Shown: in pieces, positions 1 to 8,985 of the stretch
Layout: every line of letters begins with the position of its first letter
How positions within the stretch are numbered: the first letter of the stretch is position 1
Assembly: GCF_036323475.1 (NCBI RefSeq)
Contig: NZ_AP028934.1
Span: forward strand, 1,488,001 to 1,552,000
DNA: 64,000 nt
Direction: 5' to 3'
Origin: Solobacterium moorei
GTDB taxonomy: Bacteria; Bacillota_I; Bacilli_A; Erysipelotrichales; Erysipelotrichaceae
Notes under the pieces: generated by a model
The model's input: only the letters and a program-made list of their open reading frames with translations
The model's database searches: none
Told to the model about the DNA's origin: nothing
Made by a program: the position numbers and the translations under genes

Positions 1-992
1 CGAATCTGTACTTCGAAGATTTTCGCATCTTCGCCAAGAATCGTTGTATGTAAAGACTGATACATATTCGGTTTTGGGACTGCGATATAGTCTTTTAATC
101 TACCTGGAATTGGTTTGTATTTCGCATGAATATAGCCAAGGATTTCATAACAATTTAATTCCGACTTAGACACAATGCGAATCGCAAGTAAGTCCAAGAT
201 TTCATCAAAACGTTTATGCTTATGAATCATCTTCTTATAGATGGAATATAAGTGTTTCGAACGGCCAAAAATACGGAACTTAATTTTATGACTCTTTAAC
301 ATTGCAGAAATATCTATGATCATCTTGCTTACAGCCGCATCACGTTCTGCTTTCTTGGTTTCCACTAGATGAGCAATATGATAATACTCTTCAGGCATCA
401 GATAATAGAAACATAAATCTTCTAGTTCATTCTTAATGGAGCTAATACCTAAACGGTGGGCAATTGGTGCATATACATCCAAAGTCTCCGCCGCAATTCT
501 CTTCTGTGAAGCTTCTGGCTGAAACTCTAACGTGCGCATATTATGGAGTCTATCCACAAGCTTAATCAGAATTACACGAATATCCTTTGCCATTGCAATA
601 AAAATTTTGCGATGGTTGGCTGCTTGATACTCTGGATCATCTTTCCCTTTAAAGTTCAGATTACCAATCTTCGTAACGGCCTCTACTAGGCTTGCGATTT
701 CATCGTCAAAGTCTTGTGCCAACTCTTCACGTGTAATATTGCAGTCTTCAATCACATCGTGTAAGAATCCTGCCGCGATCGTCTTTGGACCGACACGTAG
801 TGTCGTAAGAATATATGCTACATTTACAAGGTGTACAAAATATGGCTCGCCACTCTTGCGGAACATGCCTGCATGTTTCTCTGAAGCATACTTAGCCGCC
901 TTCTCGATGAGAGCTAGATTTTCAGGCAAATGAATATAGGTACTTGCCTCTTTCATGACATCCGCTACTGTTGGATTTTTATGTTCAGCCAT
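1..992 (-). CDS. relA: Bifunctional (p)ppGpp synthetase/hydrolase RelA/SpoT, 3' end cut by the window
   Basis: I translated this stretch directly; it is open from the window edge to an ATG at 992 preceded by AGGGGGTG. The N-terminal HD hydrolase domain is clear (FLHDVIEDC at about residues 75-83, then NHRKIFIAMAKDIRVILIKL and DRLHNMRTL), followed by the start of the synthetase domain (FRIFGRSKHLYSIYKKM, then DLLAIRIV and YIAVPKPN-YQSLHTT). The protein makes and degrades (p)ppGpp, the stringent-response alarmone, at the ribosome. About 330 of the usual 730 or so residues are visible; the ACT and TGS regions lie outside. It follows apt, as in many Firmicutes, with a terminator between them. The identification is secure. 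Whether both activities are intact cannot be judged from this part. Confidence 0.95.
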   Translation of the reverse strand, partial: MAEHKNPTVADVMKEASTYIHLPENLALIEKAAKYASEKHAGMFRKSGEPYFVHLVNVAYILTTLRVGPKTIAAGFLHDVIEDCNITREELAQDFDDEIASLVEAVTKIGNLNFKGKDDPEYQAANHRKIFIAMAKDIRVILIKLVDRLHNMRTLEFQPEASQKRIAAETLDVYAPIAHRLGISSIKNELEDLCFYYLMPEEYYHIAHLVETKKAERDAAVSKMIIDISAMLKSHKIKFRIFGRSKHLYSIYKKMIHKHKRFDEILDLLAIRIVSKSELNCYEILGYIHAKYKPIPGRLKDYIAVPKPNMYQSLHTTILGEDAKIFEVQI

Positions 993-1015
993 ATTTTTCA
1001 CCCCCTACTATTTTG

Positions 1016-1042
1016 CAAAAAATCGAAGATTACTCTTCGATT
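1016..1042 (-). terminator. Rho-independent terminator between apt and relA
   Basis: On the minus strand a perfect 9-bp stem (AATCGAAGA / TCTTCGATT) with a 4-nt loop is followed directly by a T run. It ends the apt transcript just upstream of the relA ribosome binding site, so relA probably receives only read-through or has its own start. Confidence 0.75.
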
Positions 1043-1046
1043 ATAC

Positions 1047-1580
1047 TTATTTGTCGCTTAAGCGAGTCATCGCATAGATGTCATAGCCTTCAAGCGCTTT
1101 ACGGCCATCCATATCATCACCGTATAATTCAATCACAAACGCAAAACCGGCTACGACACCACCTAATTGTTCAATCATCTTCGCAGTAGCCTTCGCTGTT
1201 CCACCAGTCGCTAATAAGTCGTCAATGATAACAACACGCTGTCCTGGCTTAATTGCGTCTTTGTGCATGTGCACTTCATTAGAACCATATTCTAATTCAT
1301 ATTTGCAGCTAATTGTCTCACGAGGAAGCTTACCTGGCTTGCGAACAGGCACAAAACCCAGTCCTAGTTGAACTGCGACTGGACAGCCAAAAATAAATCC
1401 TCTACTTTCAGGACCAACAATCATATCTGCTTTAACACTCTTTGCGTATTCACATAAACGATTCGTTACTTCTCTAAACGCTTCTGCGTTTTCTAGAATC
1501 GGTGTAATGTCTCTAAAAAGAATTCCTTTGATTGGAAAATCCCTTACAGACGCAATGTAGTCTTCAATCTTTAATACCAT
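1047..1580 (-). CDS. apt: Adenine phosphoribosyltransferase
   Basis: This 177-residue protein matches the usual Apt length. It converts adenine plus PRPP to AMP in cytoplasmic purine salvage. The type I phosphoribosyltransferase PRPP loop is present ([14 protein letters not shown] at about 116-129), along with the family motifs [13 protein letters not shown] near residue 15 and [10 protein letters not shown] near 56. The ATG at 1580 has AGGAGGGG a few bases upstream. It sits between recJ and relA, the common Firmicute order, and is followed by a terminator. Nothing is unusual and the call is firm. Confidence 0.96.
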   Translation of the reverse strand: MVLKIEDYIASVRDFPIKGILFRDITPILENAEAFREVTNRLCEYAKSVKADMIVGPESRGFIFGCPVAVQLGLGFVPVRKPGKLPRETISCKYELEYGSNEVHMHKDAIKPGQRVVIIDDLLATGGTAKATAKMIEQLGGVVAGFAFVIELYGDDMDGRKALEGYDIYAMTRLSDK

Positions 1581-1643
1581 GATAAATCCCCTCCTGTGCG
1601 GATAAAATAATTTTTGTAATATGCATCCTTTAGTATAGCAGAT

Positions 1644-3236
1644 TCAGACAATATCTTCGAGTATCATTTGACAGGTTGTACGATTCCGCCATCTATGAAT
1701 GGATAATTTTCCAATCAAACGCTTTGGTAAAATTGGAGCTGCTATATTTCTGCTCTTATACAGTACTGCTTCAAAGCCTCCACTACTATTTGCGATTAGG
1801 TATTTCACCATCTTCGCAGTTTCTTTACGCTCTACAACATTCATATCCTCAAGCGCAAAGTTAGGCTCAATCATTTCTTTTGGATATGGTGTAAAACAAT
1901 CGATATCAATGATGTTGTTAAAATGAATATCCTCTGCATCAATACGAATCGCATCCTGAACCGGTTCTATATATTCATAACCCGCATTCGCCATCTTCTC
2001 TTGTGCTTGTTGATAGAATTCTTCAAACTTCTCAATCAGCACTGAAATACCAACTGCTTGTTCATGCCCACCAAAGGCCGCAAGGTTTTCAAAATCCTTA
2101 AAGAAATCAAAGAGATTAAACCCCGATACACTTCTGCCACTGCCCTTGATTGTATTATGGCTTTTCGCCATGACAAGCACTGGACGATGTAACTGTGAAA
2201 CGATGCGTCCTGCAACTAGACCACATACTCCTTCGTGGAAATCTTCTTGATATAGGATAGGAAACTTCTCATCCGCAATCATATTGATTGCCATCTCACT
2301 AATCGAAGAACTGATTTCTTTTCTCTTCTCATTGATTTGATTTACTTGTGTTGCATAGTGTGCAATCTGTTCTTCATTGTTTGAAAGTAAGAATGGAATC
2401 ATTGTATTCACATTCGCAAGATCGCTCATACGTCCTAGGCTATTGAGCTTTGGAACGATAGAGAATGAAATGGAAGTCATATCAATACCACTACCTGGAT
2501 TTAAAAGACTGATCAAACTGCGCGGTCTCCCCTGTTTTAATATAGCTAGTCCACGCTTTACGATACGTCTTGTCTCTTTCCATAGAGGCATCACATCTGC
2601 GATTGCCGCAACACACGCAAAGGCTGTTTGGATATCATTTTCGCCAATCAGGTTGCGTGCAATCTGTAAAGCAACACCTGCACCAGAAAGATAGCAAAAT
2701 TCACTTTCCATATAGTTAGGATGTACAACATATGGTGTTTCTATCTCTTCATCAATCTGGTGATGATCTGTGATAATAATATCTACACCAAGTTCATTGG
2801 CTTTTTGAATTGCCGCATGGGCTTTGACACCGTTATCGACGGTAATAATTAGGCTATATCCTTTTTGATGTGCTAGCTCAACTGTATGTGCAGATAAGCC
2901 ATAGCCTTCTTTCATGCGATCTGGTATGTAATAGCCATGTTCAATCTTTAGCTTCATCAAGGTCATCTTCATGATTGTCGTCGAACAGATACCATCCGCA
3001 TCATAATCTCCAGCAATCATGACTTTTTCATTATTATCCCTTGCCTGTAATAAACGTTTACAACATCTTTGAATACACGCAGCCTTACTGGTTGTAAGTG
3101 CAGTATCCGTTTCGAATAACTCATGAATTTCTTCATCATCTAAATGAGAAGCCTTCAAAAGTTTCGCACTCAAAAGACCAATCTTATATTTTTCTTGTAG
3201 AGCAGAAGCGTCTACATCAATTACGTTATACTTCAT
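1644..3236 (-). CDS. recJ: Single-stranded-DNA-specific exonuclease RecJ (short form)
   Basis: A 530-residue DHH-family nuclease. Motif I is AGDYDADG (about 75-82) and the DHH motif is IIITDHHQ (about 153-160). The DHHA1 region near 350-400 contains GHEQAVGIS, where the family has GGH. RecJ degrades single-stranded DNA 5' to 3' in repair and recombination. At 530 residues it is shorter than B. subtilis RecJ and seems to lack the extra C-terminal domain, although a short OB-like tail remains. The start ATG overlaps the murD stop by 4 nt, so the two are translationally coupled. Identification is good. Confidence 0.92.
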   Translation of the reverse strand: MKYNVIDVDASALQEKYKIGLLSAKLLKASHLDDEEIHELFETDTALTTSKAACIQRCCKRLLQARDNNEKVMIAGDYDADGICSTTIMKMTLMKLKIEHGYYIPDRMKEGYGLSAHTVELAHQKGYSLIITVDNGVKAHAAIQKANELGVDIIITDHHQIDEEIETPYVVHPNYMESEFCYLSGAGVALQIARNLIGENDIQTAFACVAAIADVMPLWKETRRIVKRGLAILKQGRPRSLISLLNPGSGIDMTSISFSIVPKLNSLGRMSDLANVNTMIPFLLSNNEEQIAHYATQVNQINEKRKEISSSISEMAINMIADEKFPILYQEDFHEGVCGLVAGRIVSQLHRPVLVMAKSHNTIKGSGRSVSGFNLFDFFKDFENLAAFGGHEQAVGISVLIEKFEEFYQQAQEKMANAGYEYIEPVQDAIRIDAEDIHFNNIIDIDCFTPYPKEMIEPNFALEDMNVVERKETAKMVKYLIANSSGGFEAVLYKSRNIAAPILPKRLIGKLSIHRWRNRTTCQMILEDIV

Positions 3237-4543
3237 TCTTCAAAAGCCAACTTTCTAAATACATCTCCACGATGTTCAAAGTTCTTGAAGTGATCATAAG
3301 AACTTGCGGCTGGAGATAAGACACATGCATGATGAGGTCTTGTCAGTTTCTTTGCAAGTCTAACAGCTTCTTCAAGATCTTCTACTTGATGTAGTCCCGG
3401 TCTTAGTAAACCCTTCTGTTCCATTTCAGAATAAATGCGTTTCCCAGTCGCATACATAAAGATGACCTGTACATCCTTGCGTGCATGTAAGTAGTCTTCT
3501 ACTTCATCATATTCAATACCACGATCCATTCCACCCACAAGTACAGTATCGACGTTCTCAATCGATTCTAATGCCTGAATACAGGATTGCCCAATTGTGG
3601 AAATAGAGTCATTGATAAAACGAATTTCTTTATACTCTCCTAAGTCTTCTAAGCGATGTACTAGCGGTCTAAAACTAGCAATCGCCTTCATAACACTTTT
3701 ATCACTAACACCTAATTTGTTTGCGATAAAGTAGGCAACCGCAAGATTACGATAGTTATGTTCACCAATTAACCTCGCGCCAGATGCGTCAAGTTCATGT
3801 CTTGGAATGTATAACGTCGTTCCATGGGCTGTAATGTCTTTACCAATTAGATATGGTGTATTTAACGATAACTTGATGAAGTCTTTCATCTCTTCATGCA
3901 TGATGATCGTATCGCCTTGTATTTGATTTGTAAAAATATGAGATTTCGCGAGTCCATACTTTTCCATCGTTCCATAGTGATCCAAGTGTTCTTCGTATAA
4001 ATTTAAAAAGACAGCGTATTTTGGTGAATAGCGACAAATTTCTAGCTGATGACACGATAGCTCTAGTGCAGCGTATGCACCATCTTCCATCTCATCAATC
4101 GCCTCAAAACAAGGAATACCAATATTACCCACCAAGCATACCTGATACTTTTCCTTTAATAGTGCAGCCACAAGTGATGTTGTGGTGGATTTTCCCTTTG
4201 TGCCCGTAATACCAACAATATGGTCACGATAGTGTTTGATAAACAACTCTGTTTCCCCTGTTATCTTACTAACATCAATTGAATCAGGAATCACAATACC
4301 AGGTGATTTGAGAATCAAGTCAAAGCTATTCAAATTCACATCTGCTTCACACGTGCAGATTGTATGAACAGTATCAGCCTTTGCCTTTTCTAAGGATGGT
4401 CCTGGTTTTGATTCTACGATTGTTAATTCCTGCTCAGGAAGTAAACGGCGAATCAAACGATAAGTGGCTTGTCCTTCACGTCCATACCCCCATATCACGA
4501 CATTTTTATTGGCAAATTCATTTTTCCAAACTTGTAGGCTCAT
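3233..4543 (-). CDS. murD: UDP-N-acetylmuramoyl-L-alanine--D-glutamate ligase
   Basis: A 436-residue Mur ligase that adds D-glutamate to UDP-MurNAc-L-Ala in cytoplasmic peptidoglycan precursor synthesis. It has an N-terminal Rossmann segment (VVIWGYGREGQA, about 15-26), the ATP-binding loop GITGTKGKSTTT (about 111-122), the central-domain HLDHYG motif and a C-terminal ligase domain (VLVGGMDRGIEY, then LSPAASSYDHF). In most Firmicutes murD lies inside the mraY-murG cluster. Here secDF, comN-like and HAD genes separate it from mraY. The stop overlaps the recJ start by 4 nt. Confidence 0.95.
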   Translation of the reverse strand: MSLQVWKNEFANKNVVIWGYGREGQATYRLIRRLLPEQELTIVESKPGPSLEKAKADTVHTICTCEADVNLNSFDLILKSPGIVIPDSIDVSKITGETELFIKHYRDHIVGITGTKGKSTTTSLVAALLKEKYQVCLVGNIGIPCFEAIDEMEDGAYAALELSCHQLEICRYSPKYAVFLNLYEEHLDHYGTMEKYGLAKSHIFTNQIQGDTIIMHEEMKDFIKLSLNTPYLIGKDITAHGTTLYIPRHELDASGARLIGEHNYRNLAVAYFIANKLGVSDKSVMKAIASFRPLVHRLEDLGEYKEIRFINDSISTIGQSCIQALESIENVDTVLVGGMDRGIEYDEVEDYLHARKDVQVIFMYATGKRIYSEMEQKGLLRPGLHQVEDLEEAVRLAKKLTRPHHACVLSPAASSYDHFKNFEHRGDVFRKLAFEE

Positions 4544-4557
4544 ACAATCCTCCTTAC

Positions 4558-5211
4558 TTATTGACGAAGAAGTTGTATCACTTCTTCTAAATTTTCGGCT
4601 TGATATTCAATCATTTCTTTCATACTCTGATCTGGTTGAATGGTATCTTCGATAAAACAAGAATGCATCCCAGCTCTTCTTGCGGCGATAATCCCTTGTT
4701 TAGAATCTTCTAGAACAAGGCACTCTGATGGTTGTACAGATAATATTTTAGCACCAACCAAGAATATTTCAGGGTCTGGTTTTGCGTATGTTACCATATC
4801 GCCTCCAACAATGGCATCATACTCTAAGGGCGTAGATACCGTCGACAATAACGCTTCCACATATGTGCGATGACTACTGGAACAAATACCAATACGATAG
4901 CCATTTTGTTTAAGCCACTGAAATAGTGTAATTAACCCTTTCTTATTCAAACAATCTTTCTGAATCGATGACCAAAAAGAAATATCAAATCTCTTTTTCT
5001 TCATCACCTCAAACAAGTGCATTCCATTCGGGATAGATGAAAGATAACGGTTGAGTGCTTCTCCTCCAGAACCAGTAATATTGATGAAAAAATCTTCCGG
5101 TAAAGTAAATCCTAATTTCATGGCTTCATCTTTCCATATTTGTTGTGAGATAAGCTCTGTTTCAAACATCAAACCATCACAATCAAACAAGACAGCTTTT
5201 ATATCTAACAT
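4558..5211 (-). CDS. HAD superfamily phosphatase, beta-phosphoglucomutase-like
   Basis: The start at 5211 gives 217 residues. It is preferred over an in-frame upstream ATG at 5262 because TTAGGAGAATGT lies just before it and a hairpin occupies the longer version. HAD motif I is LFDCDGLMFETE (nucleophile Asp near residue 8), motif II is ICSSSH (about 105-110), and motifs III and IV are KPDPEIF and VLEDSKQGI. The cap domain is type C1, as in beta-phosphoglucomutase and small-sugar-phosphate phosphatases. Substrate cannot be predicted. It lies between secDF and murD in the same direction. Confidence 0.85.
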   Translation of the reverse strand: MLDIKAVLFDCDGLMFETELISQQIWKDEAMKLGFTLPEDFFINITGSGGEALNRYLSSIPNGMHLFEVMKKKRFDISFWSSIQKDCLNKKGLITLFQWLKQNGYRIGICSSSHRTYVEALLSTVSTPLEYDAIVGGDMVTYAKPDPEIFLVGAKILSVQPSECLVLEDSKQGIIAARRAGMHSCFIEDTIQPDQSMKEMIEYQAENLEEVIQLLRQ

Positions 5212-5230
5212 ACATTCTCCTAAAATATCA

Positions 5231-5253
5231 AAGCAGCGGTATACCCGCTGCTT
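5231..5253 (-). other. Intergenic hairpin between secDF and the HAD gene
   Basis: A perfect 9-bp stem (AAGCAGCGG / CCGCTGCTT, 5-nt loop) follows the secDF stop. There is no clean T tract on the minus strand, so it may be an attenuator or mRNA-stabilising structure and not a full terminator. Confidence 0.5.
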
Positions 5254-5261
5254 ATTGTTCA

Positions 5262-7562
5262 TTAAGCGTTAATACCAGAAATGGTATATTCATCAAGAAG
5301 TTCTTTCTTAACTTTCTTATCTTTCTTTTGTTTTGTAATCTTCTGCTTTGGCTTAGACTTCTCACGGAGCAAGCACCATATATAAGCCGCAACGAATACT
5401 GATGAACTTGTACCAGCAATTAATCCGATCAACATTGCAAATACGAATGTAAAGATGGAACTACTACCCATGATGAGTAAGAGGATTACAGGAATAATTG
5501 TTGTAAGTGATGACATCAAGGACATCTTAATGGCTTCATCAATCGCTTCATTAGCGATAGAACGATATTCTGTGGGTTCAATACGATTACGTAGATTTAC
5601 TTCTTCACGTACACGGTCAAATACAATAATCGAGTTATTGATTGAGTAACCTATGATTGTGAGTAATACAGAAATCAATTCAATATTTACTTCTAGTCGT
5701 AAGATGCCAAACACTGCAGTTACAATTAATACGTCATGTACAAGCGCAACCAAGCAACCAAACGCATAGTCAAACTCATAGCGGAATGTGATGTATGCTA
5801 GCATTGCAATCCACGCTACAACTGTTAAGATCACTGCACTTCTTACAAGTTCAGAACCTACCACTGGAGTAACAATGTTATCACCAGGTTCAACACCATA
5901 CTTCTTCTCAAAAGCAGATTTGATTGTTGTTAACTGCTCTTTATCTAAAGACGCCTTTGTTGTGGCGTAAACAGTATGTTCACCGGCACTCTGATAACTA
6001 AAGCCCTTATAGCCTAATGTTTCCATTTTTGCTTCAACATCAGAAACATTTACAACCTGCTCAGAAGTAACTGTTAACTTTGTACCAGACGCAAAGTCGA
6101 TACCTAAGTTTAAGAAACCATTCCCCTTAGCTAAGTTAAAGAAACTTAATGCTAGAGATAATACGATAATAGAAACACCAGCAGCTACCGCATACTTCGC
6201 TTTACCCATGTAATCAAACTTGAATGCACCTGTGTAGAATTGTTTTTCACCCTTAGATACATCAGGAATTTGATTCTTCTTAACAGCGAATAATCCTGGC
6301 TTGCCATCGCAAATGCCAGAGTCAACGATGAGGCTCAATAACCACTTAGAGAAACCTACGTTAAGAAGCAATGTCATCACAACAGTGATAATCAACATAG
6401 TTGCAAAGCCCTTAACTGTACCTGTTCCCCAGATATACATAATTAACGCAGCTAATAGTGTTGTAAACTGTGCATCAAAGATTGCCGCAAAGGATAGCTT
6501 GCCACCCTCCGCAACTGCGGCACGAACACTTCTGCCTTTGTATAGTTCTTGACGAATACGCTCATAGTTGATGATATTTGCATCGACAGTCATACCAACA
6601 CCTAATACAAGCGCGCCGATACCGGATAATGTAAATACAGCGCCCATTAAGGAGTAGATTCCAAATACAGCCCATACATAGAATGCAAGCATGATAGATG
6701 AAATCAAACCAGGTAAACGATATACGAAGATCATAACAACCATAACAATCGCAACACCGATAACACCAGCAAGTGCTGTTACCTGTAAAGCATCTGCACC
6801 ATAAGAAGCAGACACAACGTTACTAGAAAGCTCTGTTAACTTGACTGGTAAGGAACCAGAATTGATGAGATTTGCTAGCGTTCTTGCGGAGTCCTCTGTA
6901 AAGTTACCAGAGATAATGCAGTCGCCATTGATTTCTGATTGTACAGAAGCAGCCGAAATATACTTAGGCTCTTCACCATTCTTCGCCTTCGCAGCTTCAG
7001 CAGCGTATGTATCGCCATCCTGCCAATCGAGCCATACGATCATTACATTAGCACCTTTACCCTTTTTCGCAATTGCCTTCGTCATTGCCGCAAACTTCTC
7101 TTTATCCGCAATTTTTAAGGATACGATAGGTTCGCCATCTTTATAAGCAAGAGATGCTCCACCTTCTTGTAAGATAGATGAATCCGCTAATTCATTATTA
7201 TCTACATCTCGGAATGTTAGATTCGCTGTTGTACCAATTAATTCACGTGCAGTTTCAAGATCTTTCGCACCTGCAATCTGTACACGAACACGGTTATTAC
7301 CTTCGACAGTAATCTGTGGTTCACTAACACCCAATACGTTGATACGCTTTGAAATACTGTTAATCACAGCAGACATATCAACTGTAGCACCTTCATTTAA
7401 CGGTTCTACCTGATATAAGATTTCAAAACCGCCGCGTAAGTCTAAGCCTAAATTTAAACTAGAGATAATTGAACGTATTGTTGTACCGATTAAAGTACCT
7501 AACAATAGAACAATTAACACAAATACGGCTAACTTACTTTTCTTTGTAGTATTTTTTGCCAT
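5262..7562 (-). CDS. secDF: Protein translocase subunit SecDF (fused)
   Basis: A 766-residue natural fusion of SecD and SecF, the proton-driven accessory of the SecYEG channel in the cytoplasmic membrane. The SecD half has LNLGLDLRGGFEILYQV after the first membrane segment (about 35-51), a large periplasmic-type loop with ANLINSGSLPVKL, and the GIGALVLGVGMTVDANIINYERIRQEL block. The SecF half repeats this as LGIDFASGTKLTV and IIGYSINNSIIVFDRVREE. Both halves have the expected six membrane segments. The tail is Lys-rich. It lies 3 bp downstream of the comN-like gene, as in Bacillus. Confidence 0.96.
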   Translation of the reverse strand: MAKNTTKKSKLAVFVLIVLLLGTLIGTTIRSIISSLNLGLDLRGGFEILYQVEPLNEGATVDMSAVINSISKRINVLGVSEPQITVEGNNRVRVQIAGAKDLETARELIGTTANLTFRDVDNNELADSSILQEGGASLAYKDGEPIVSLKIADKEKFAAMTKAIAKKGKGANVMIVWLDWQDGDTYAAEAAKAKNGEEPKYISAASVQSEINGDCIISGNFTEDSARTLANLINSGSLPVKLTELSSNVVSASYGADALQVTALAGVIGVAIVMVVMIFVYRLPGLISSIMLAFYVWAVFGIYSLMGAVFTLSGIGALVLGVGMTVDANIINYERIRQELYKGRSVRAAVAEGGKLSFAAIFDAQFTTLLAALIMYIWGTGTVKGFATMLIITVVMTLLLNVGFSKWLLSLIVDSGICDGKPGLFAVKKNQIPDVSKGEKQFYTGAFKFDYMGKAKYAVAAGVSIIVLSLALSFFNLAKGNGFLNLGIDFASGTKLTVTSEQVVNVSDVEAKMETLGYKGFSYQSAGEHTVYATTKASLDKEQLTTIKSAFEKKYGVEPGDNIVTPVVGSELVRSAVILTVVAWIAMLAYITFRYEFDYAFGCLVALVHDVLIVTAVFGILRLEVNIELISVLLTIIGYSINNSIIVFDRVREEVNLRNRIEPTEYRSIANEAIDEAIKMSLMSSLTTIIPVILLLIMGSSSIFTFVFAMLIGLIAGTSSSVFVAAYIWCLLREKSKPKQKITKQKKDKKVKKELLDEYTISGINA

Positions 7563-7565
7563 AAG

Positions 7566-7853
7566 TTAATTCCCTCCAATGACATCCGCAAAATCTTCAA
7601 GGTTTTTCTTCGCACCATCAATAACAGCTTGTGTTGATAAGAAGCGTACAACATCATTTGCAGCAACGTTCCACACAACATCAACAGCTTGATTGAGCGT
7701 TCGCGGTGATTTATTGCGCCATAAATGATTCAGATAATCCTCAAGATTCCCATATGTAAGAGTAGGCAAATCTTCTTTTTGTAATTTTTGCAATTTGAGA
7801 ACCATCGTTAGTTCCACTAATCGATGATTCACATCAAAAGTACTTTGTGACAT
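7566..7853 (-). CDS. ComN-like post-transcriptional regulator family protein
   Basis: A 95-residue soluble protein. The pattern of a helical start, a W-x-NKSPRTL segment, an NQAVDVVWNVAANDVVRFLS core and a short acidic tail resembles the small ComN (YrzD) family. In Bacillus that gene also lies directly upstream of secDF. ComN there affects comE mRNA localisation and stability; the role here is unknown. Family assignment rests on sequence pattern plus position. Spacing to secDF is 3 bp, so the pair is surely co-transcribed. Confidence 0.6.
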   Translation of the reverse strand: MSQSTFDVNHRLVELTMVLKLQKLQKEDLPTLTYGNLEDYLNHLWRNKSPRTLNQAVDVVWNVAANDVVRFLSTQAVIDGAKKNLEDFADVIGGN

Positions 7854-7932
7854 GCCTTCCTCCTAACAACTTAATTATTATACCAAAAACATCTTTCGAT
7901 AACCATACTCCAAAATGATAATACTCGCCAAT

Positions 7933-7966
7933 ATTATACTCTGTTTTCAATCATCTGTTTTCAATC
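7933..7966 (-). promoter_or_regulatory. Probable promoter of comN-secDF with a 14-bp tandem repeat
   Basis: The minus strand carries a TATAAT box (7933-7938). Upstream are two head-to-tail copies of GATTGAAAACAG with a 14-bp period (7941-7966). One TTGAAA lies 20 bp from the -10, so the -35 is non-ideal. The repeat could be a regulator site. Confidence 0.4.
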
Positions 7967-7980
7967 TACCAAAACAAAAC

Positions 7981-8006
7981 AAAAAAACCTAGAATTTTCA
8001 TCTAGG
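7981..8006 (-). terminator. Terminator after mraY
   Basis: On the minus strand the stem CCTAGA / TCTAGG with a 7-nt loop is followed by seven T residues. It begins right after the mraY stop and separates the mraZ-mraY cluster from comN-secDF. Confidence 0.75.
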
Positions 8007-8007
8007 A

Positions 8008-8973
8008 TTAACATATTCCAATGAGTAGTCCAATTCCTGCTAGAATTGCCTCTACAAGCCAGAACATACGTACGATACTAACTTCAGGCATACCCTTAAT
8101 GCGGAATGCATAATGAATTGGTGTATATGGGAATATCTTCTTATGTCTCATCTTTACAGAACCAATTTGAATCATTACGCAAAGTGTTTCAATCACCGGT
8201 ACACCCGCAATCAAAATTAGTAATAATTCTGTTTTGGTAATCATCGCCAAAGCTGCTAATACACCACCTAAGGCCAATGATCCTGTATCACCCATAAATA
8301 CACGTGCTGGTTTTTTATTATAGTAAAGATATCCGAGTAAAGCACCAATCAAACATACTACAAAGATAGCTAAACCAATCTTCTCTTGTTTTAGTGTAAT
8401 GACTAGATATGGTATTAAAGCGATAATACTAACACCAGAGGATAATCCATCCATACCATCCGTTAGATTCACTGCATTGCTTGAACCAGCAAACATAAAT
8501 AGTACCAAGAAGAAATATGCGATACCTAGTGGTAATACAATACGAGTGATTGGAAGTGTAATTTCTAAAGATGCATGAGAGCGATATAACATGAAGAATA
8601 CCACCGCTAATAGTACCTGCATCAAAAACTTATGAAGCGGTTTTAAGCCTTGATTATTTTTGAGTACTGCAATCAAAAAATCATCCACAAAACCGATCAG
8701 GCCATACCCCATAAATGCCAGCAATACAATTAGCGTGTCCAGATCTTGGAAAATCCCTTTTACAAATACCAAAGTTAATACAACCGGAACAACGATAAAC
8801 AAGATACCACCCATGATAGGTGTTCCTGCCTTTTTCTTATCATCCTCCAATGCATATTCACTAACAGTTTGCTTGAAGCTTAGCTTTTTGAGGTATTGAA
8901 TCAAAAATGGCATCGTCACTAGTACAATACTAAGACTTAATACGAAATATAAGCTCATTTGAAATATTGACAT
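8008..8973 (-). CDS. mraY: Phospho-N-acetylmuramoyl-pentapeptide-transferase MraY
   Basis: A 321-residue multi-spanning membrane enzyme that transfers phospho-MurNAc-pentapeptide to undecaprenyl phosphate, making lipid I. Signature motifs are DDKKKAGTPIMGG near residue 45, NLTDGMDGLSSG near 168 and VFMGDTGSLALGG near 225. The late cytoplasmic motif reads YTPIHYAFRIKGMPEVSIV. About ten hydrophobic segments are visible. It is the last gene of the mraZ cluster; murG and ftsW are not adjacent. Confident. Confidence 0.95.
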   Translation of the reverse strand: MSIFQMSLYFVLSLSIVLVTMPFLIQYLKKLSFKQTVSEYALEDDKKKAGTPIMGGILFIVVPVVLTLVFVKGIFQDLDTLIVLLAFMGYGLIGFVDDFLIAVLKNNQGLKPLHKFLMQVLLAVVFFMLYRSHASLEITLPITRIVLPLGIAYFFLVLFMFAGSSNAVNLTDGMDGLSSGVSIIALIPYLVITLKQEKIGLAIFVVCLIGALLGYLYYNKKPARVFMGDTGSLALGGVLAALAMITKTELLLILIAGVPVIETLCVMIQIGSVKMRHKKIFPYTPIHYAFRIKGMPEVSIVRMFWLVEAILAGIGLLIGIC

Positions 8974-8985
8974 ATTTACTCCTGA

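Noticed and set aside
4558-5262. Longer HAD protein starting at 5262
   Set aside because: The extra N-terminal codons cover a hairpin and lack a ribosome site, while the start at 5211 has a good one.
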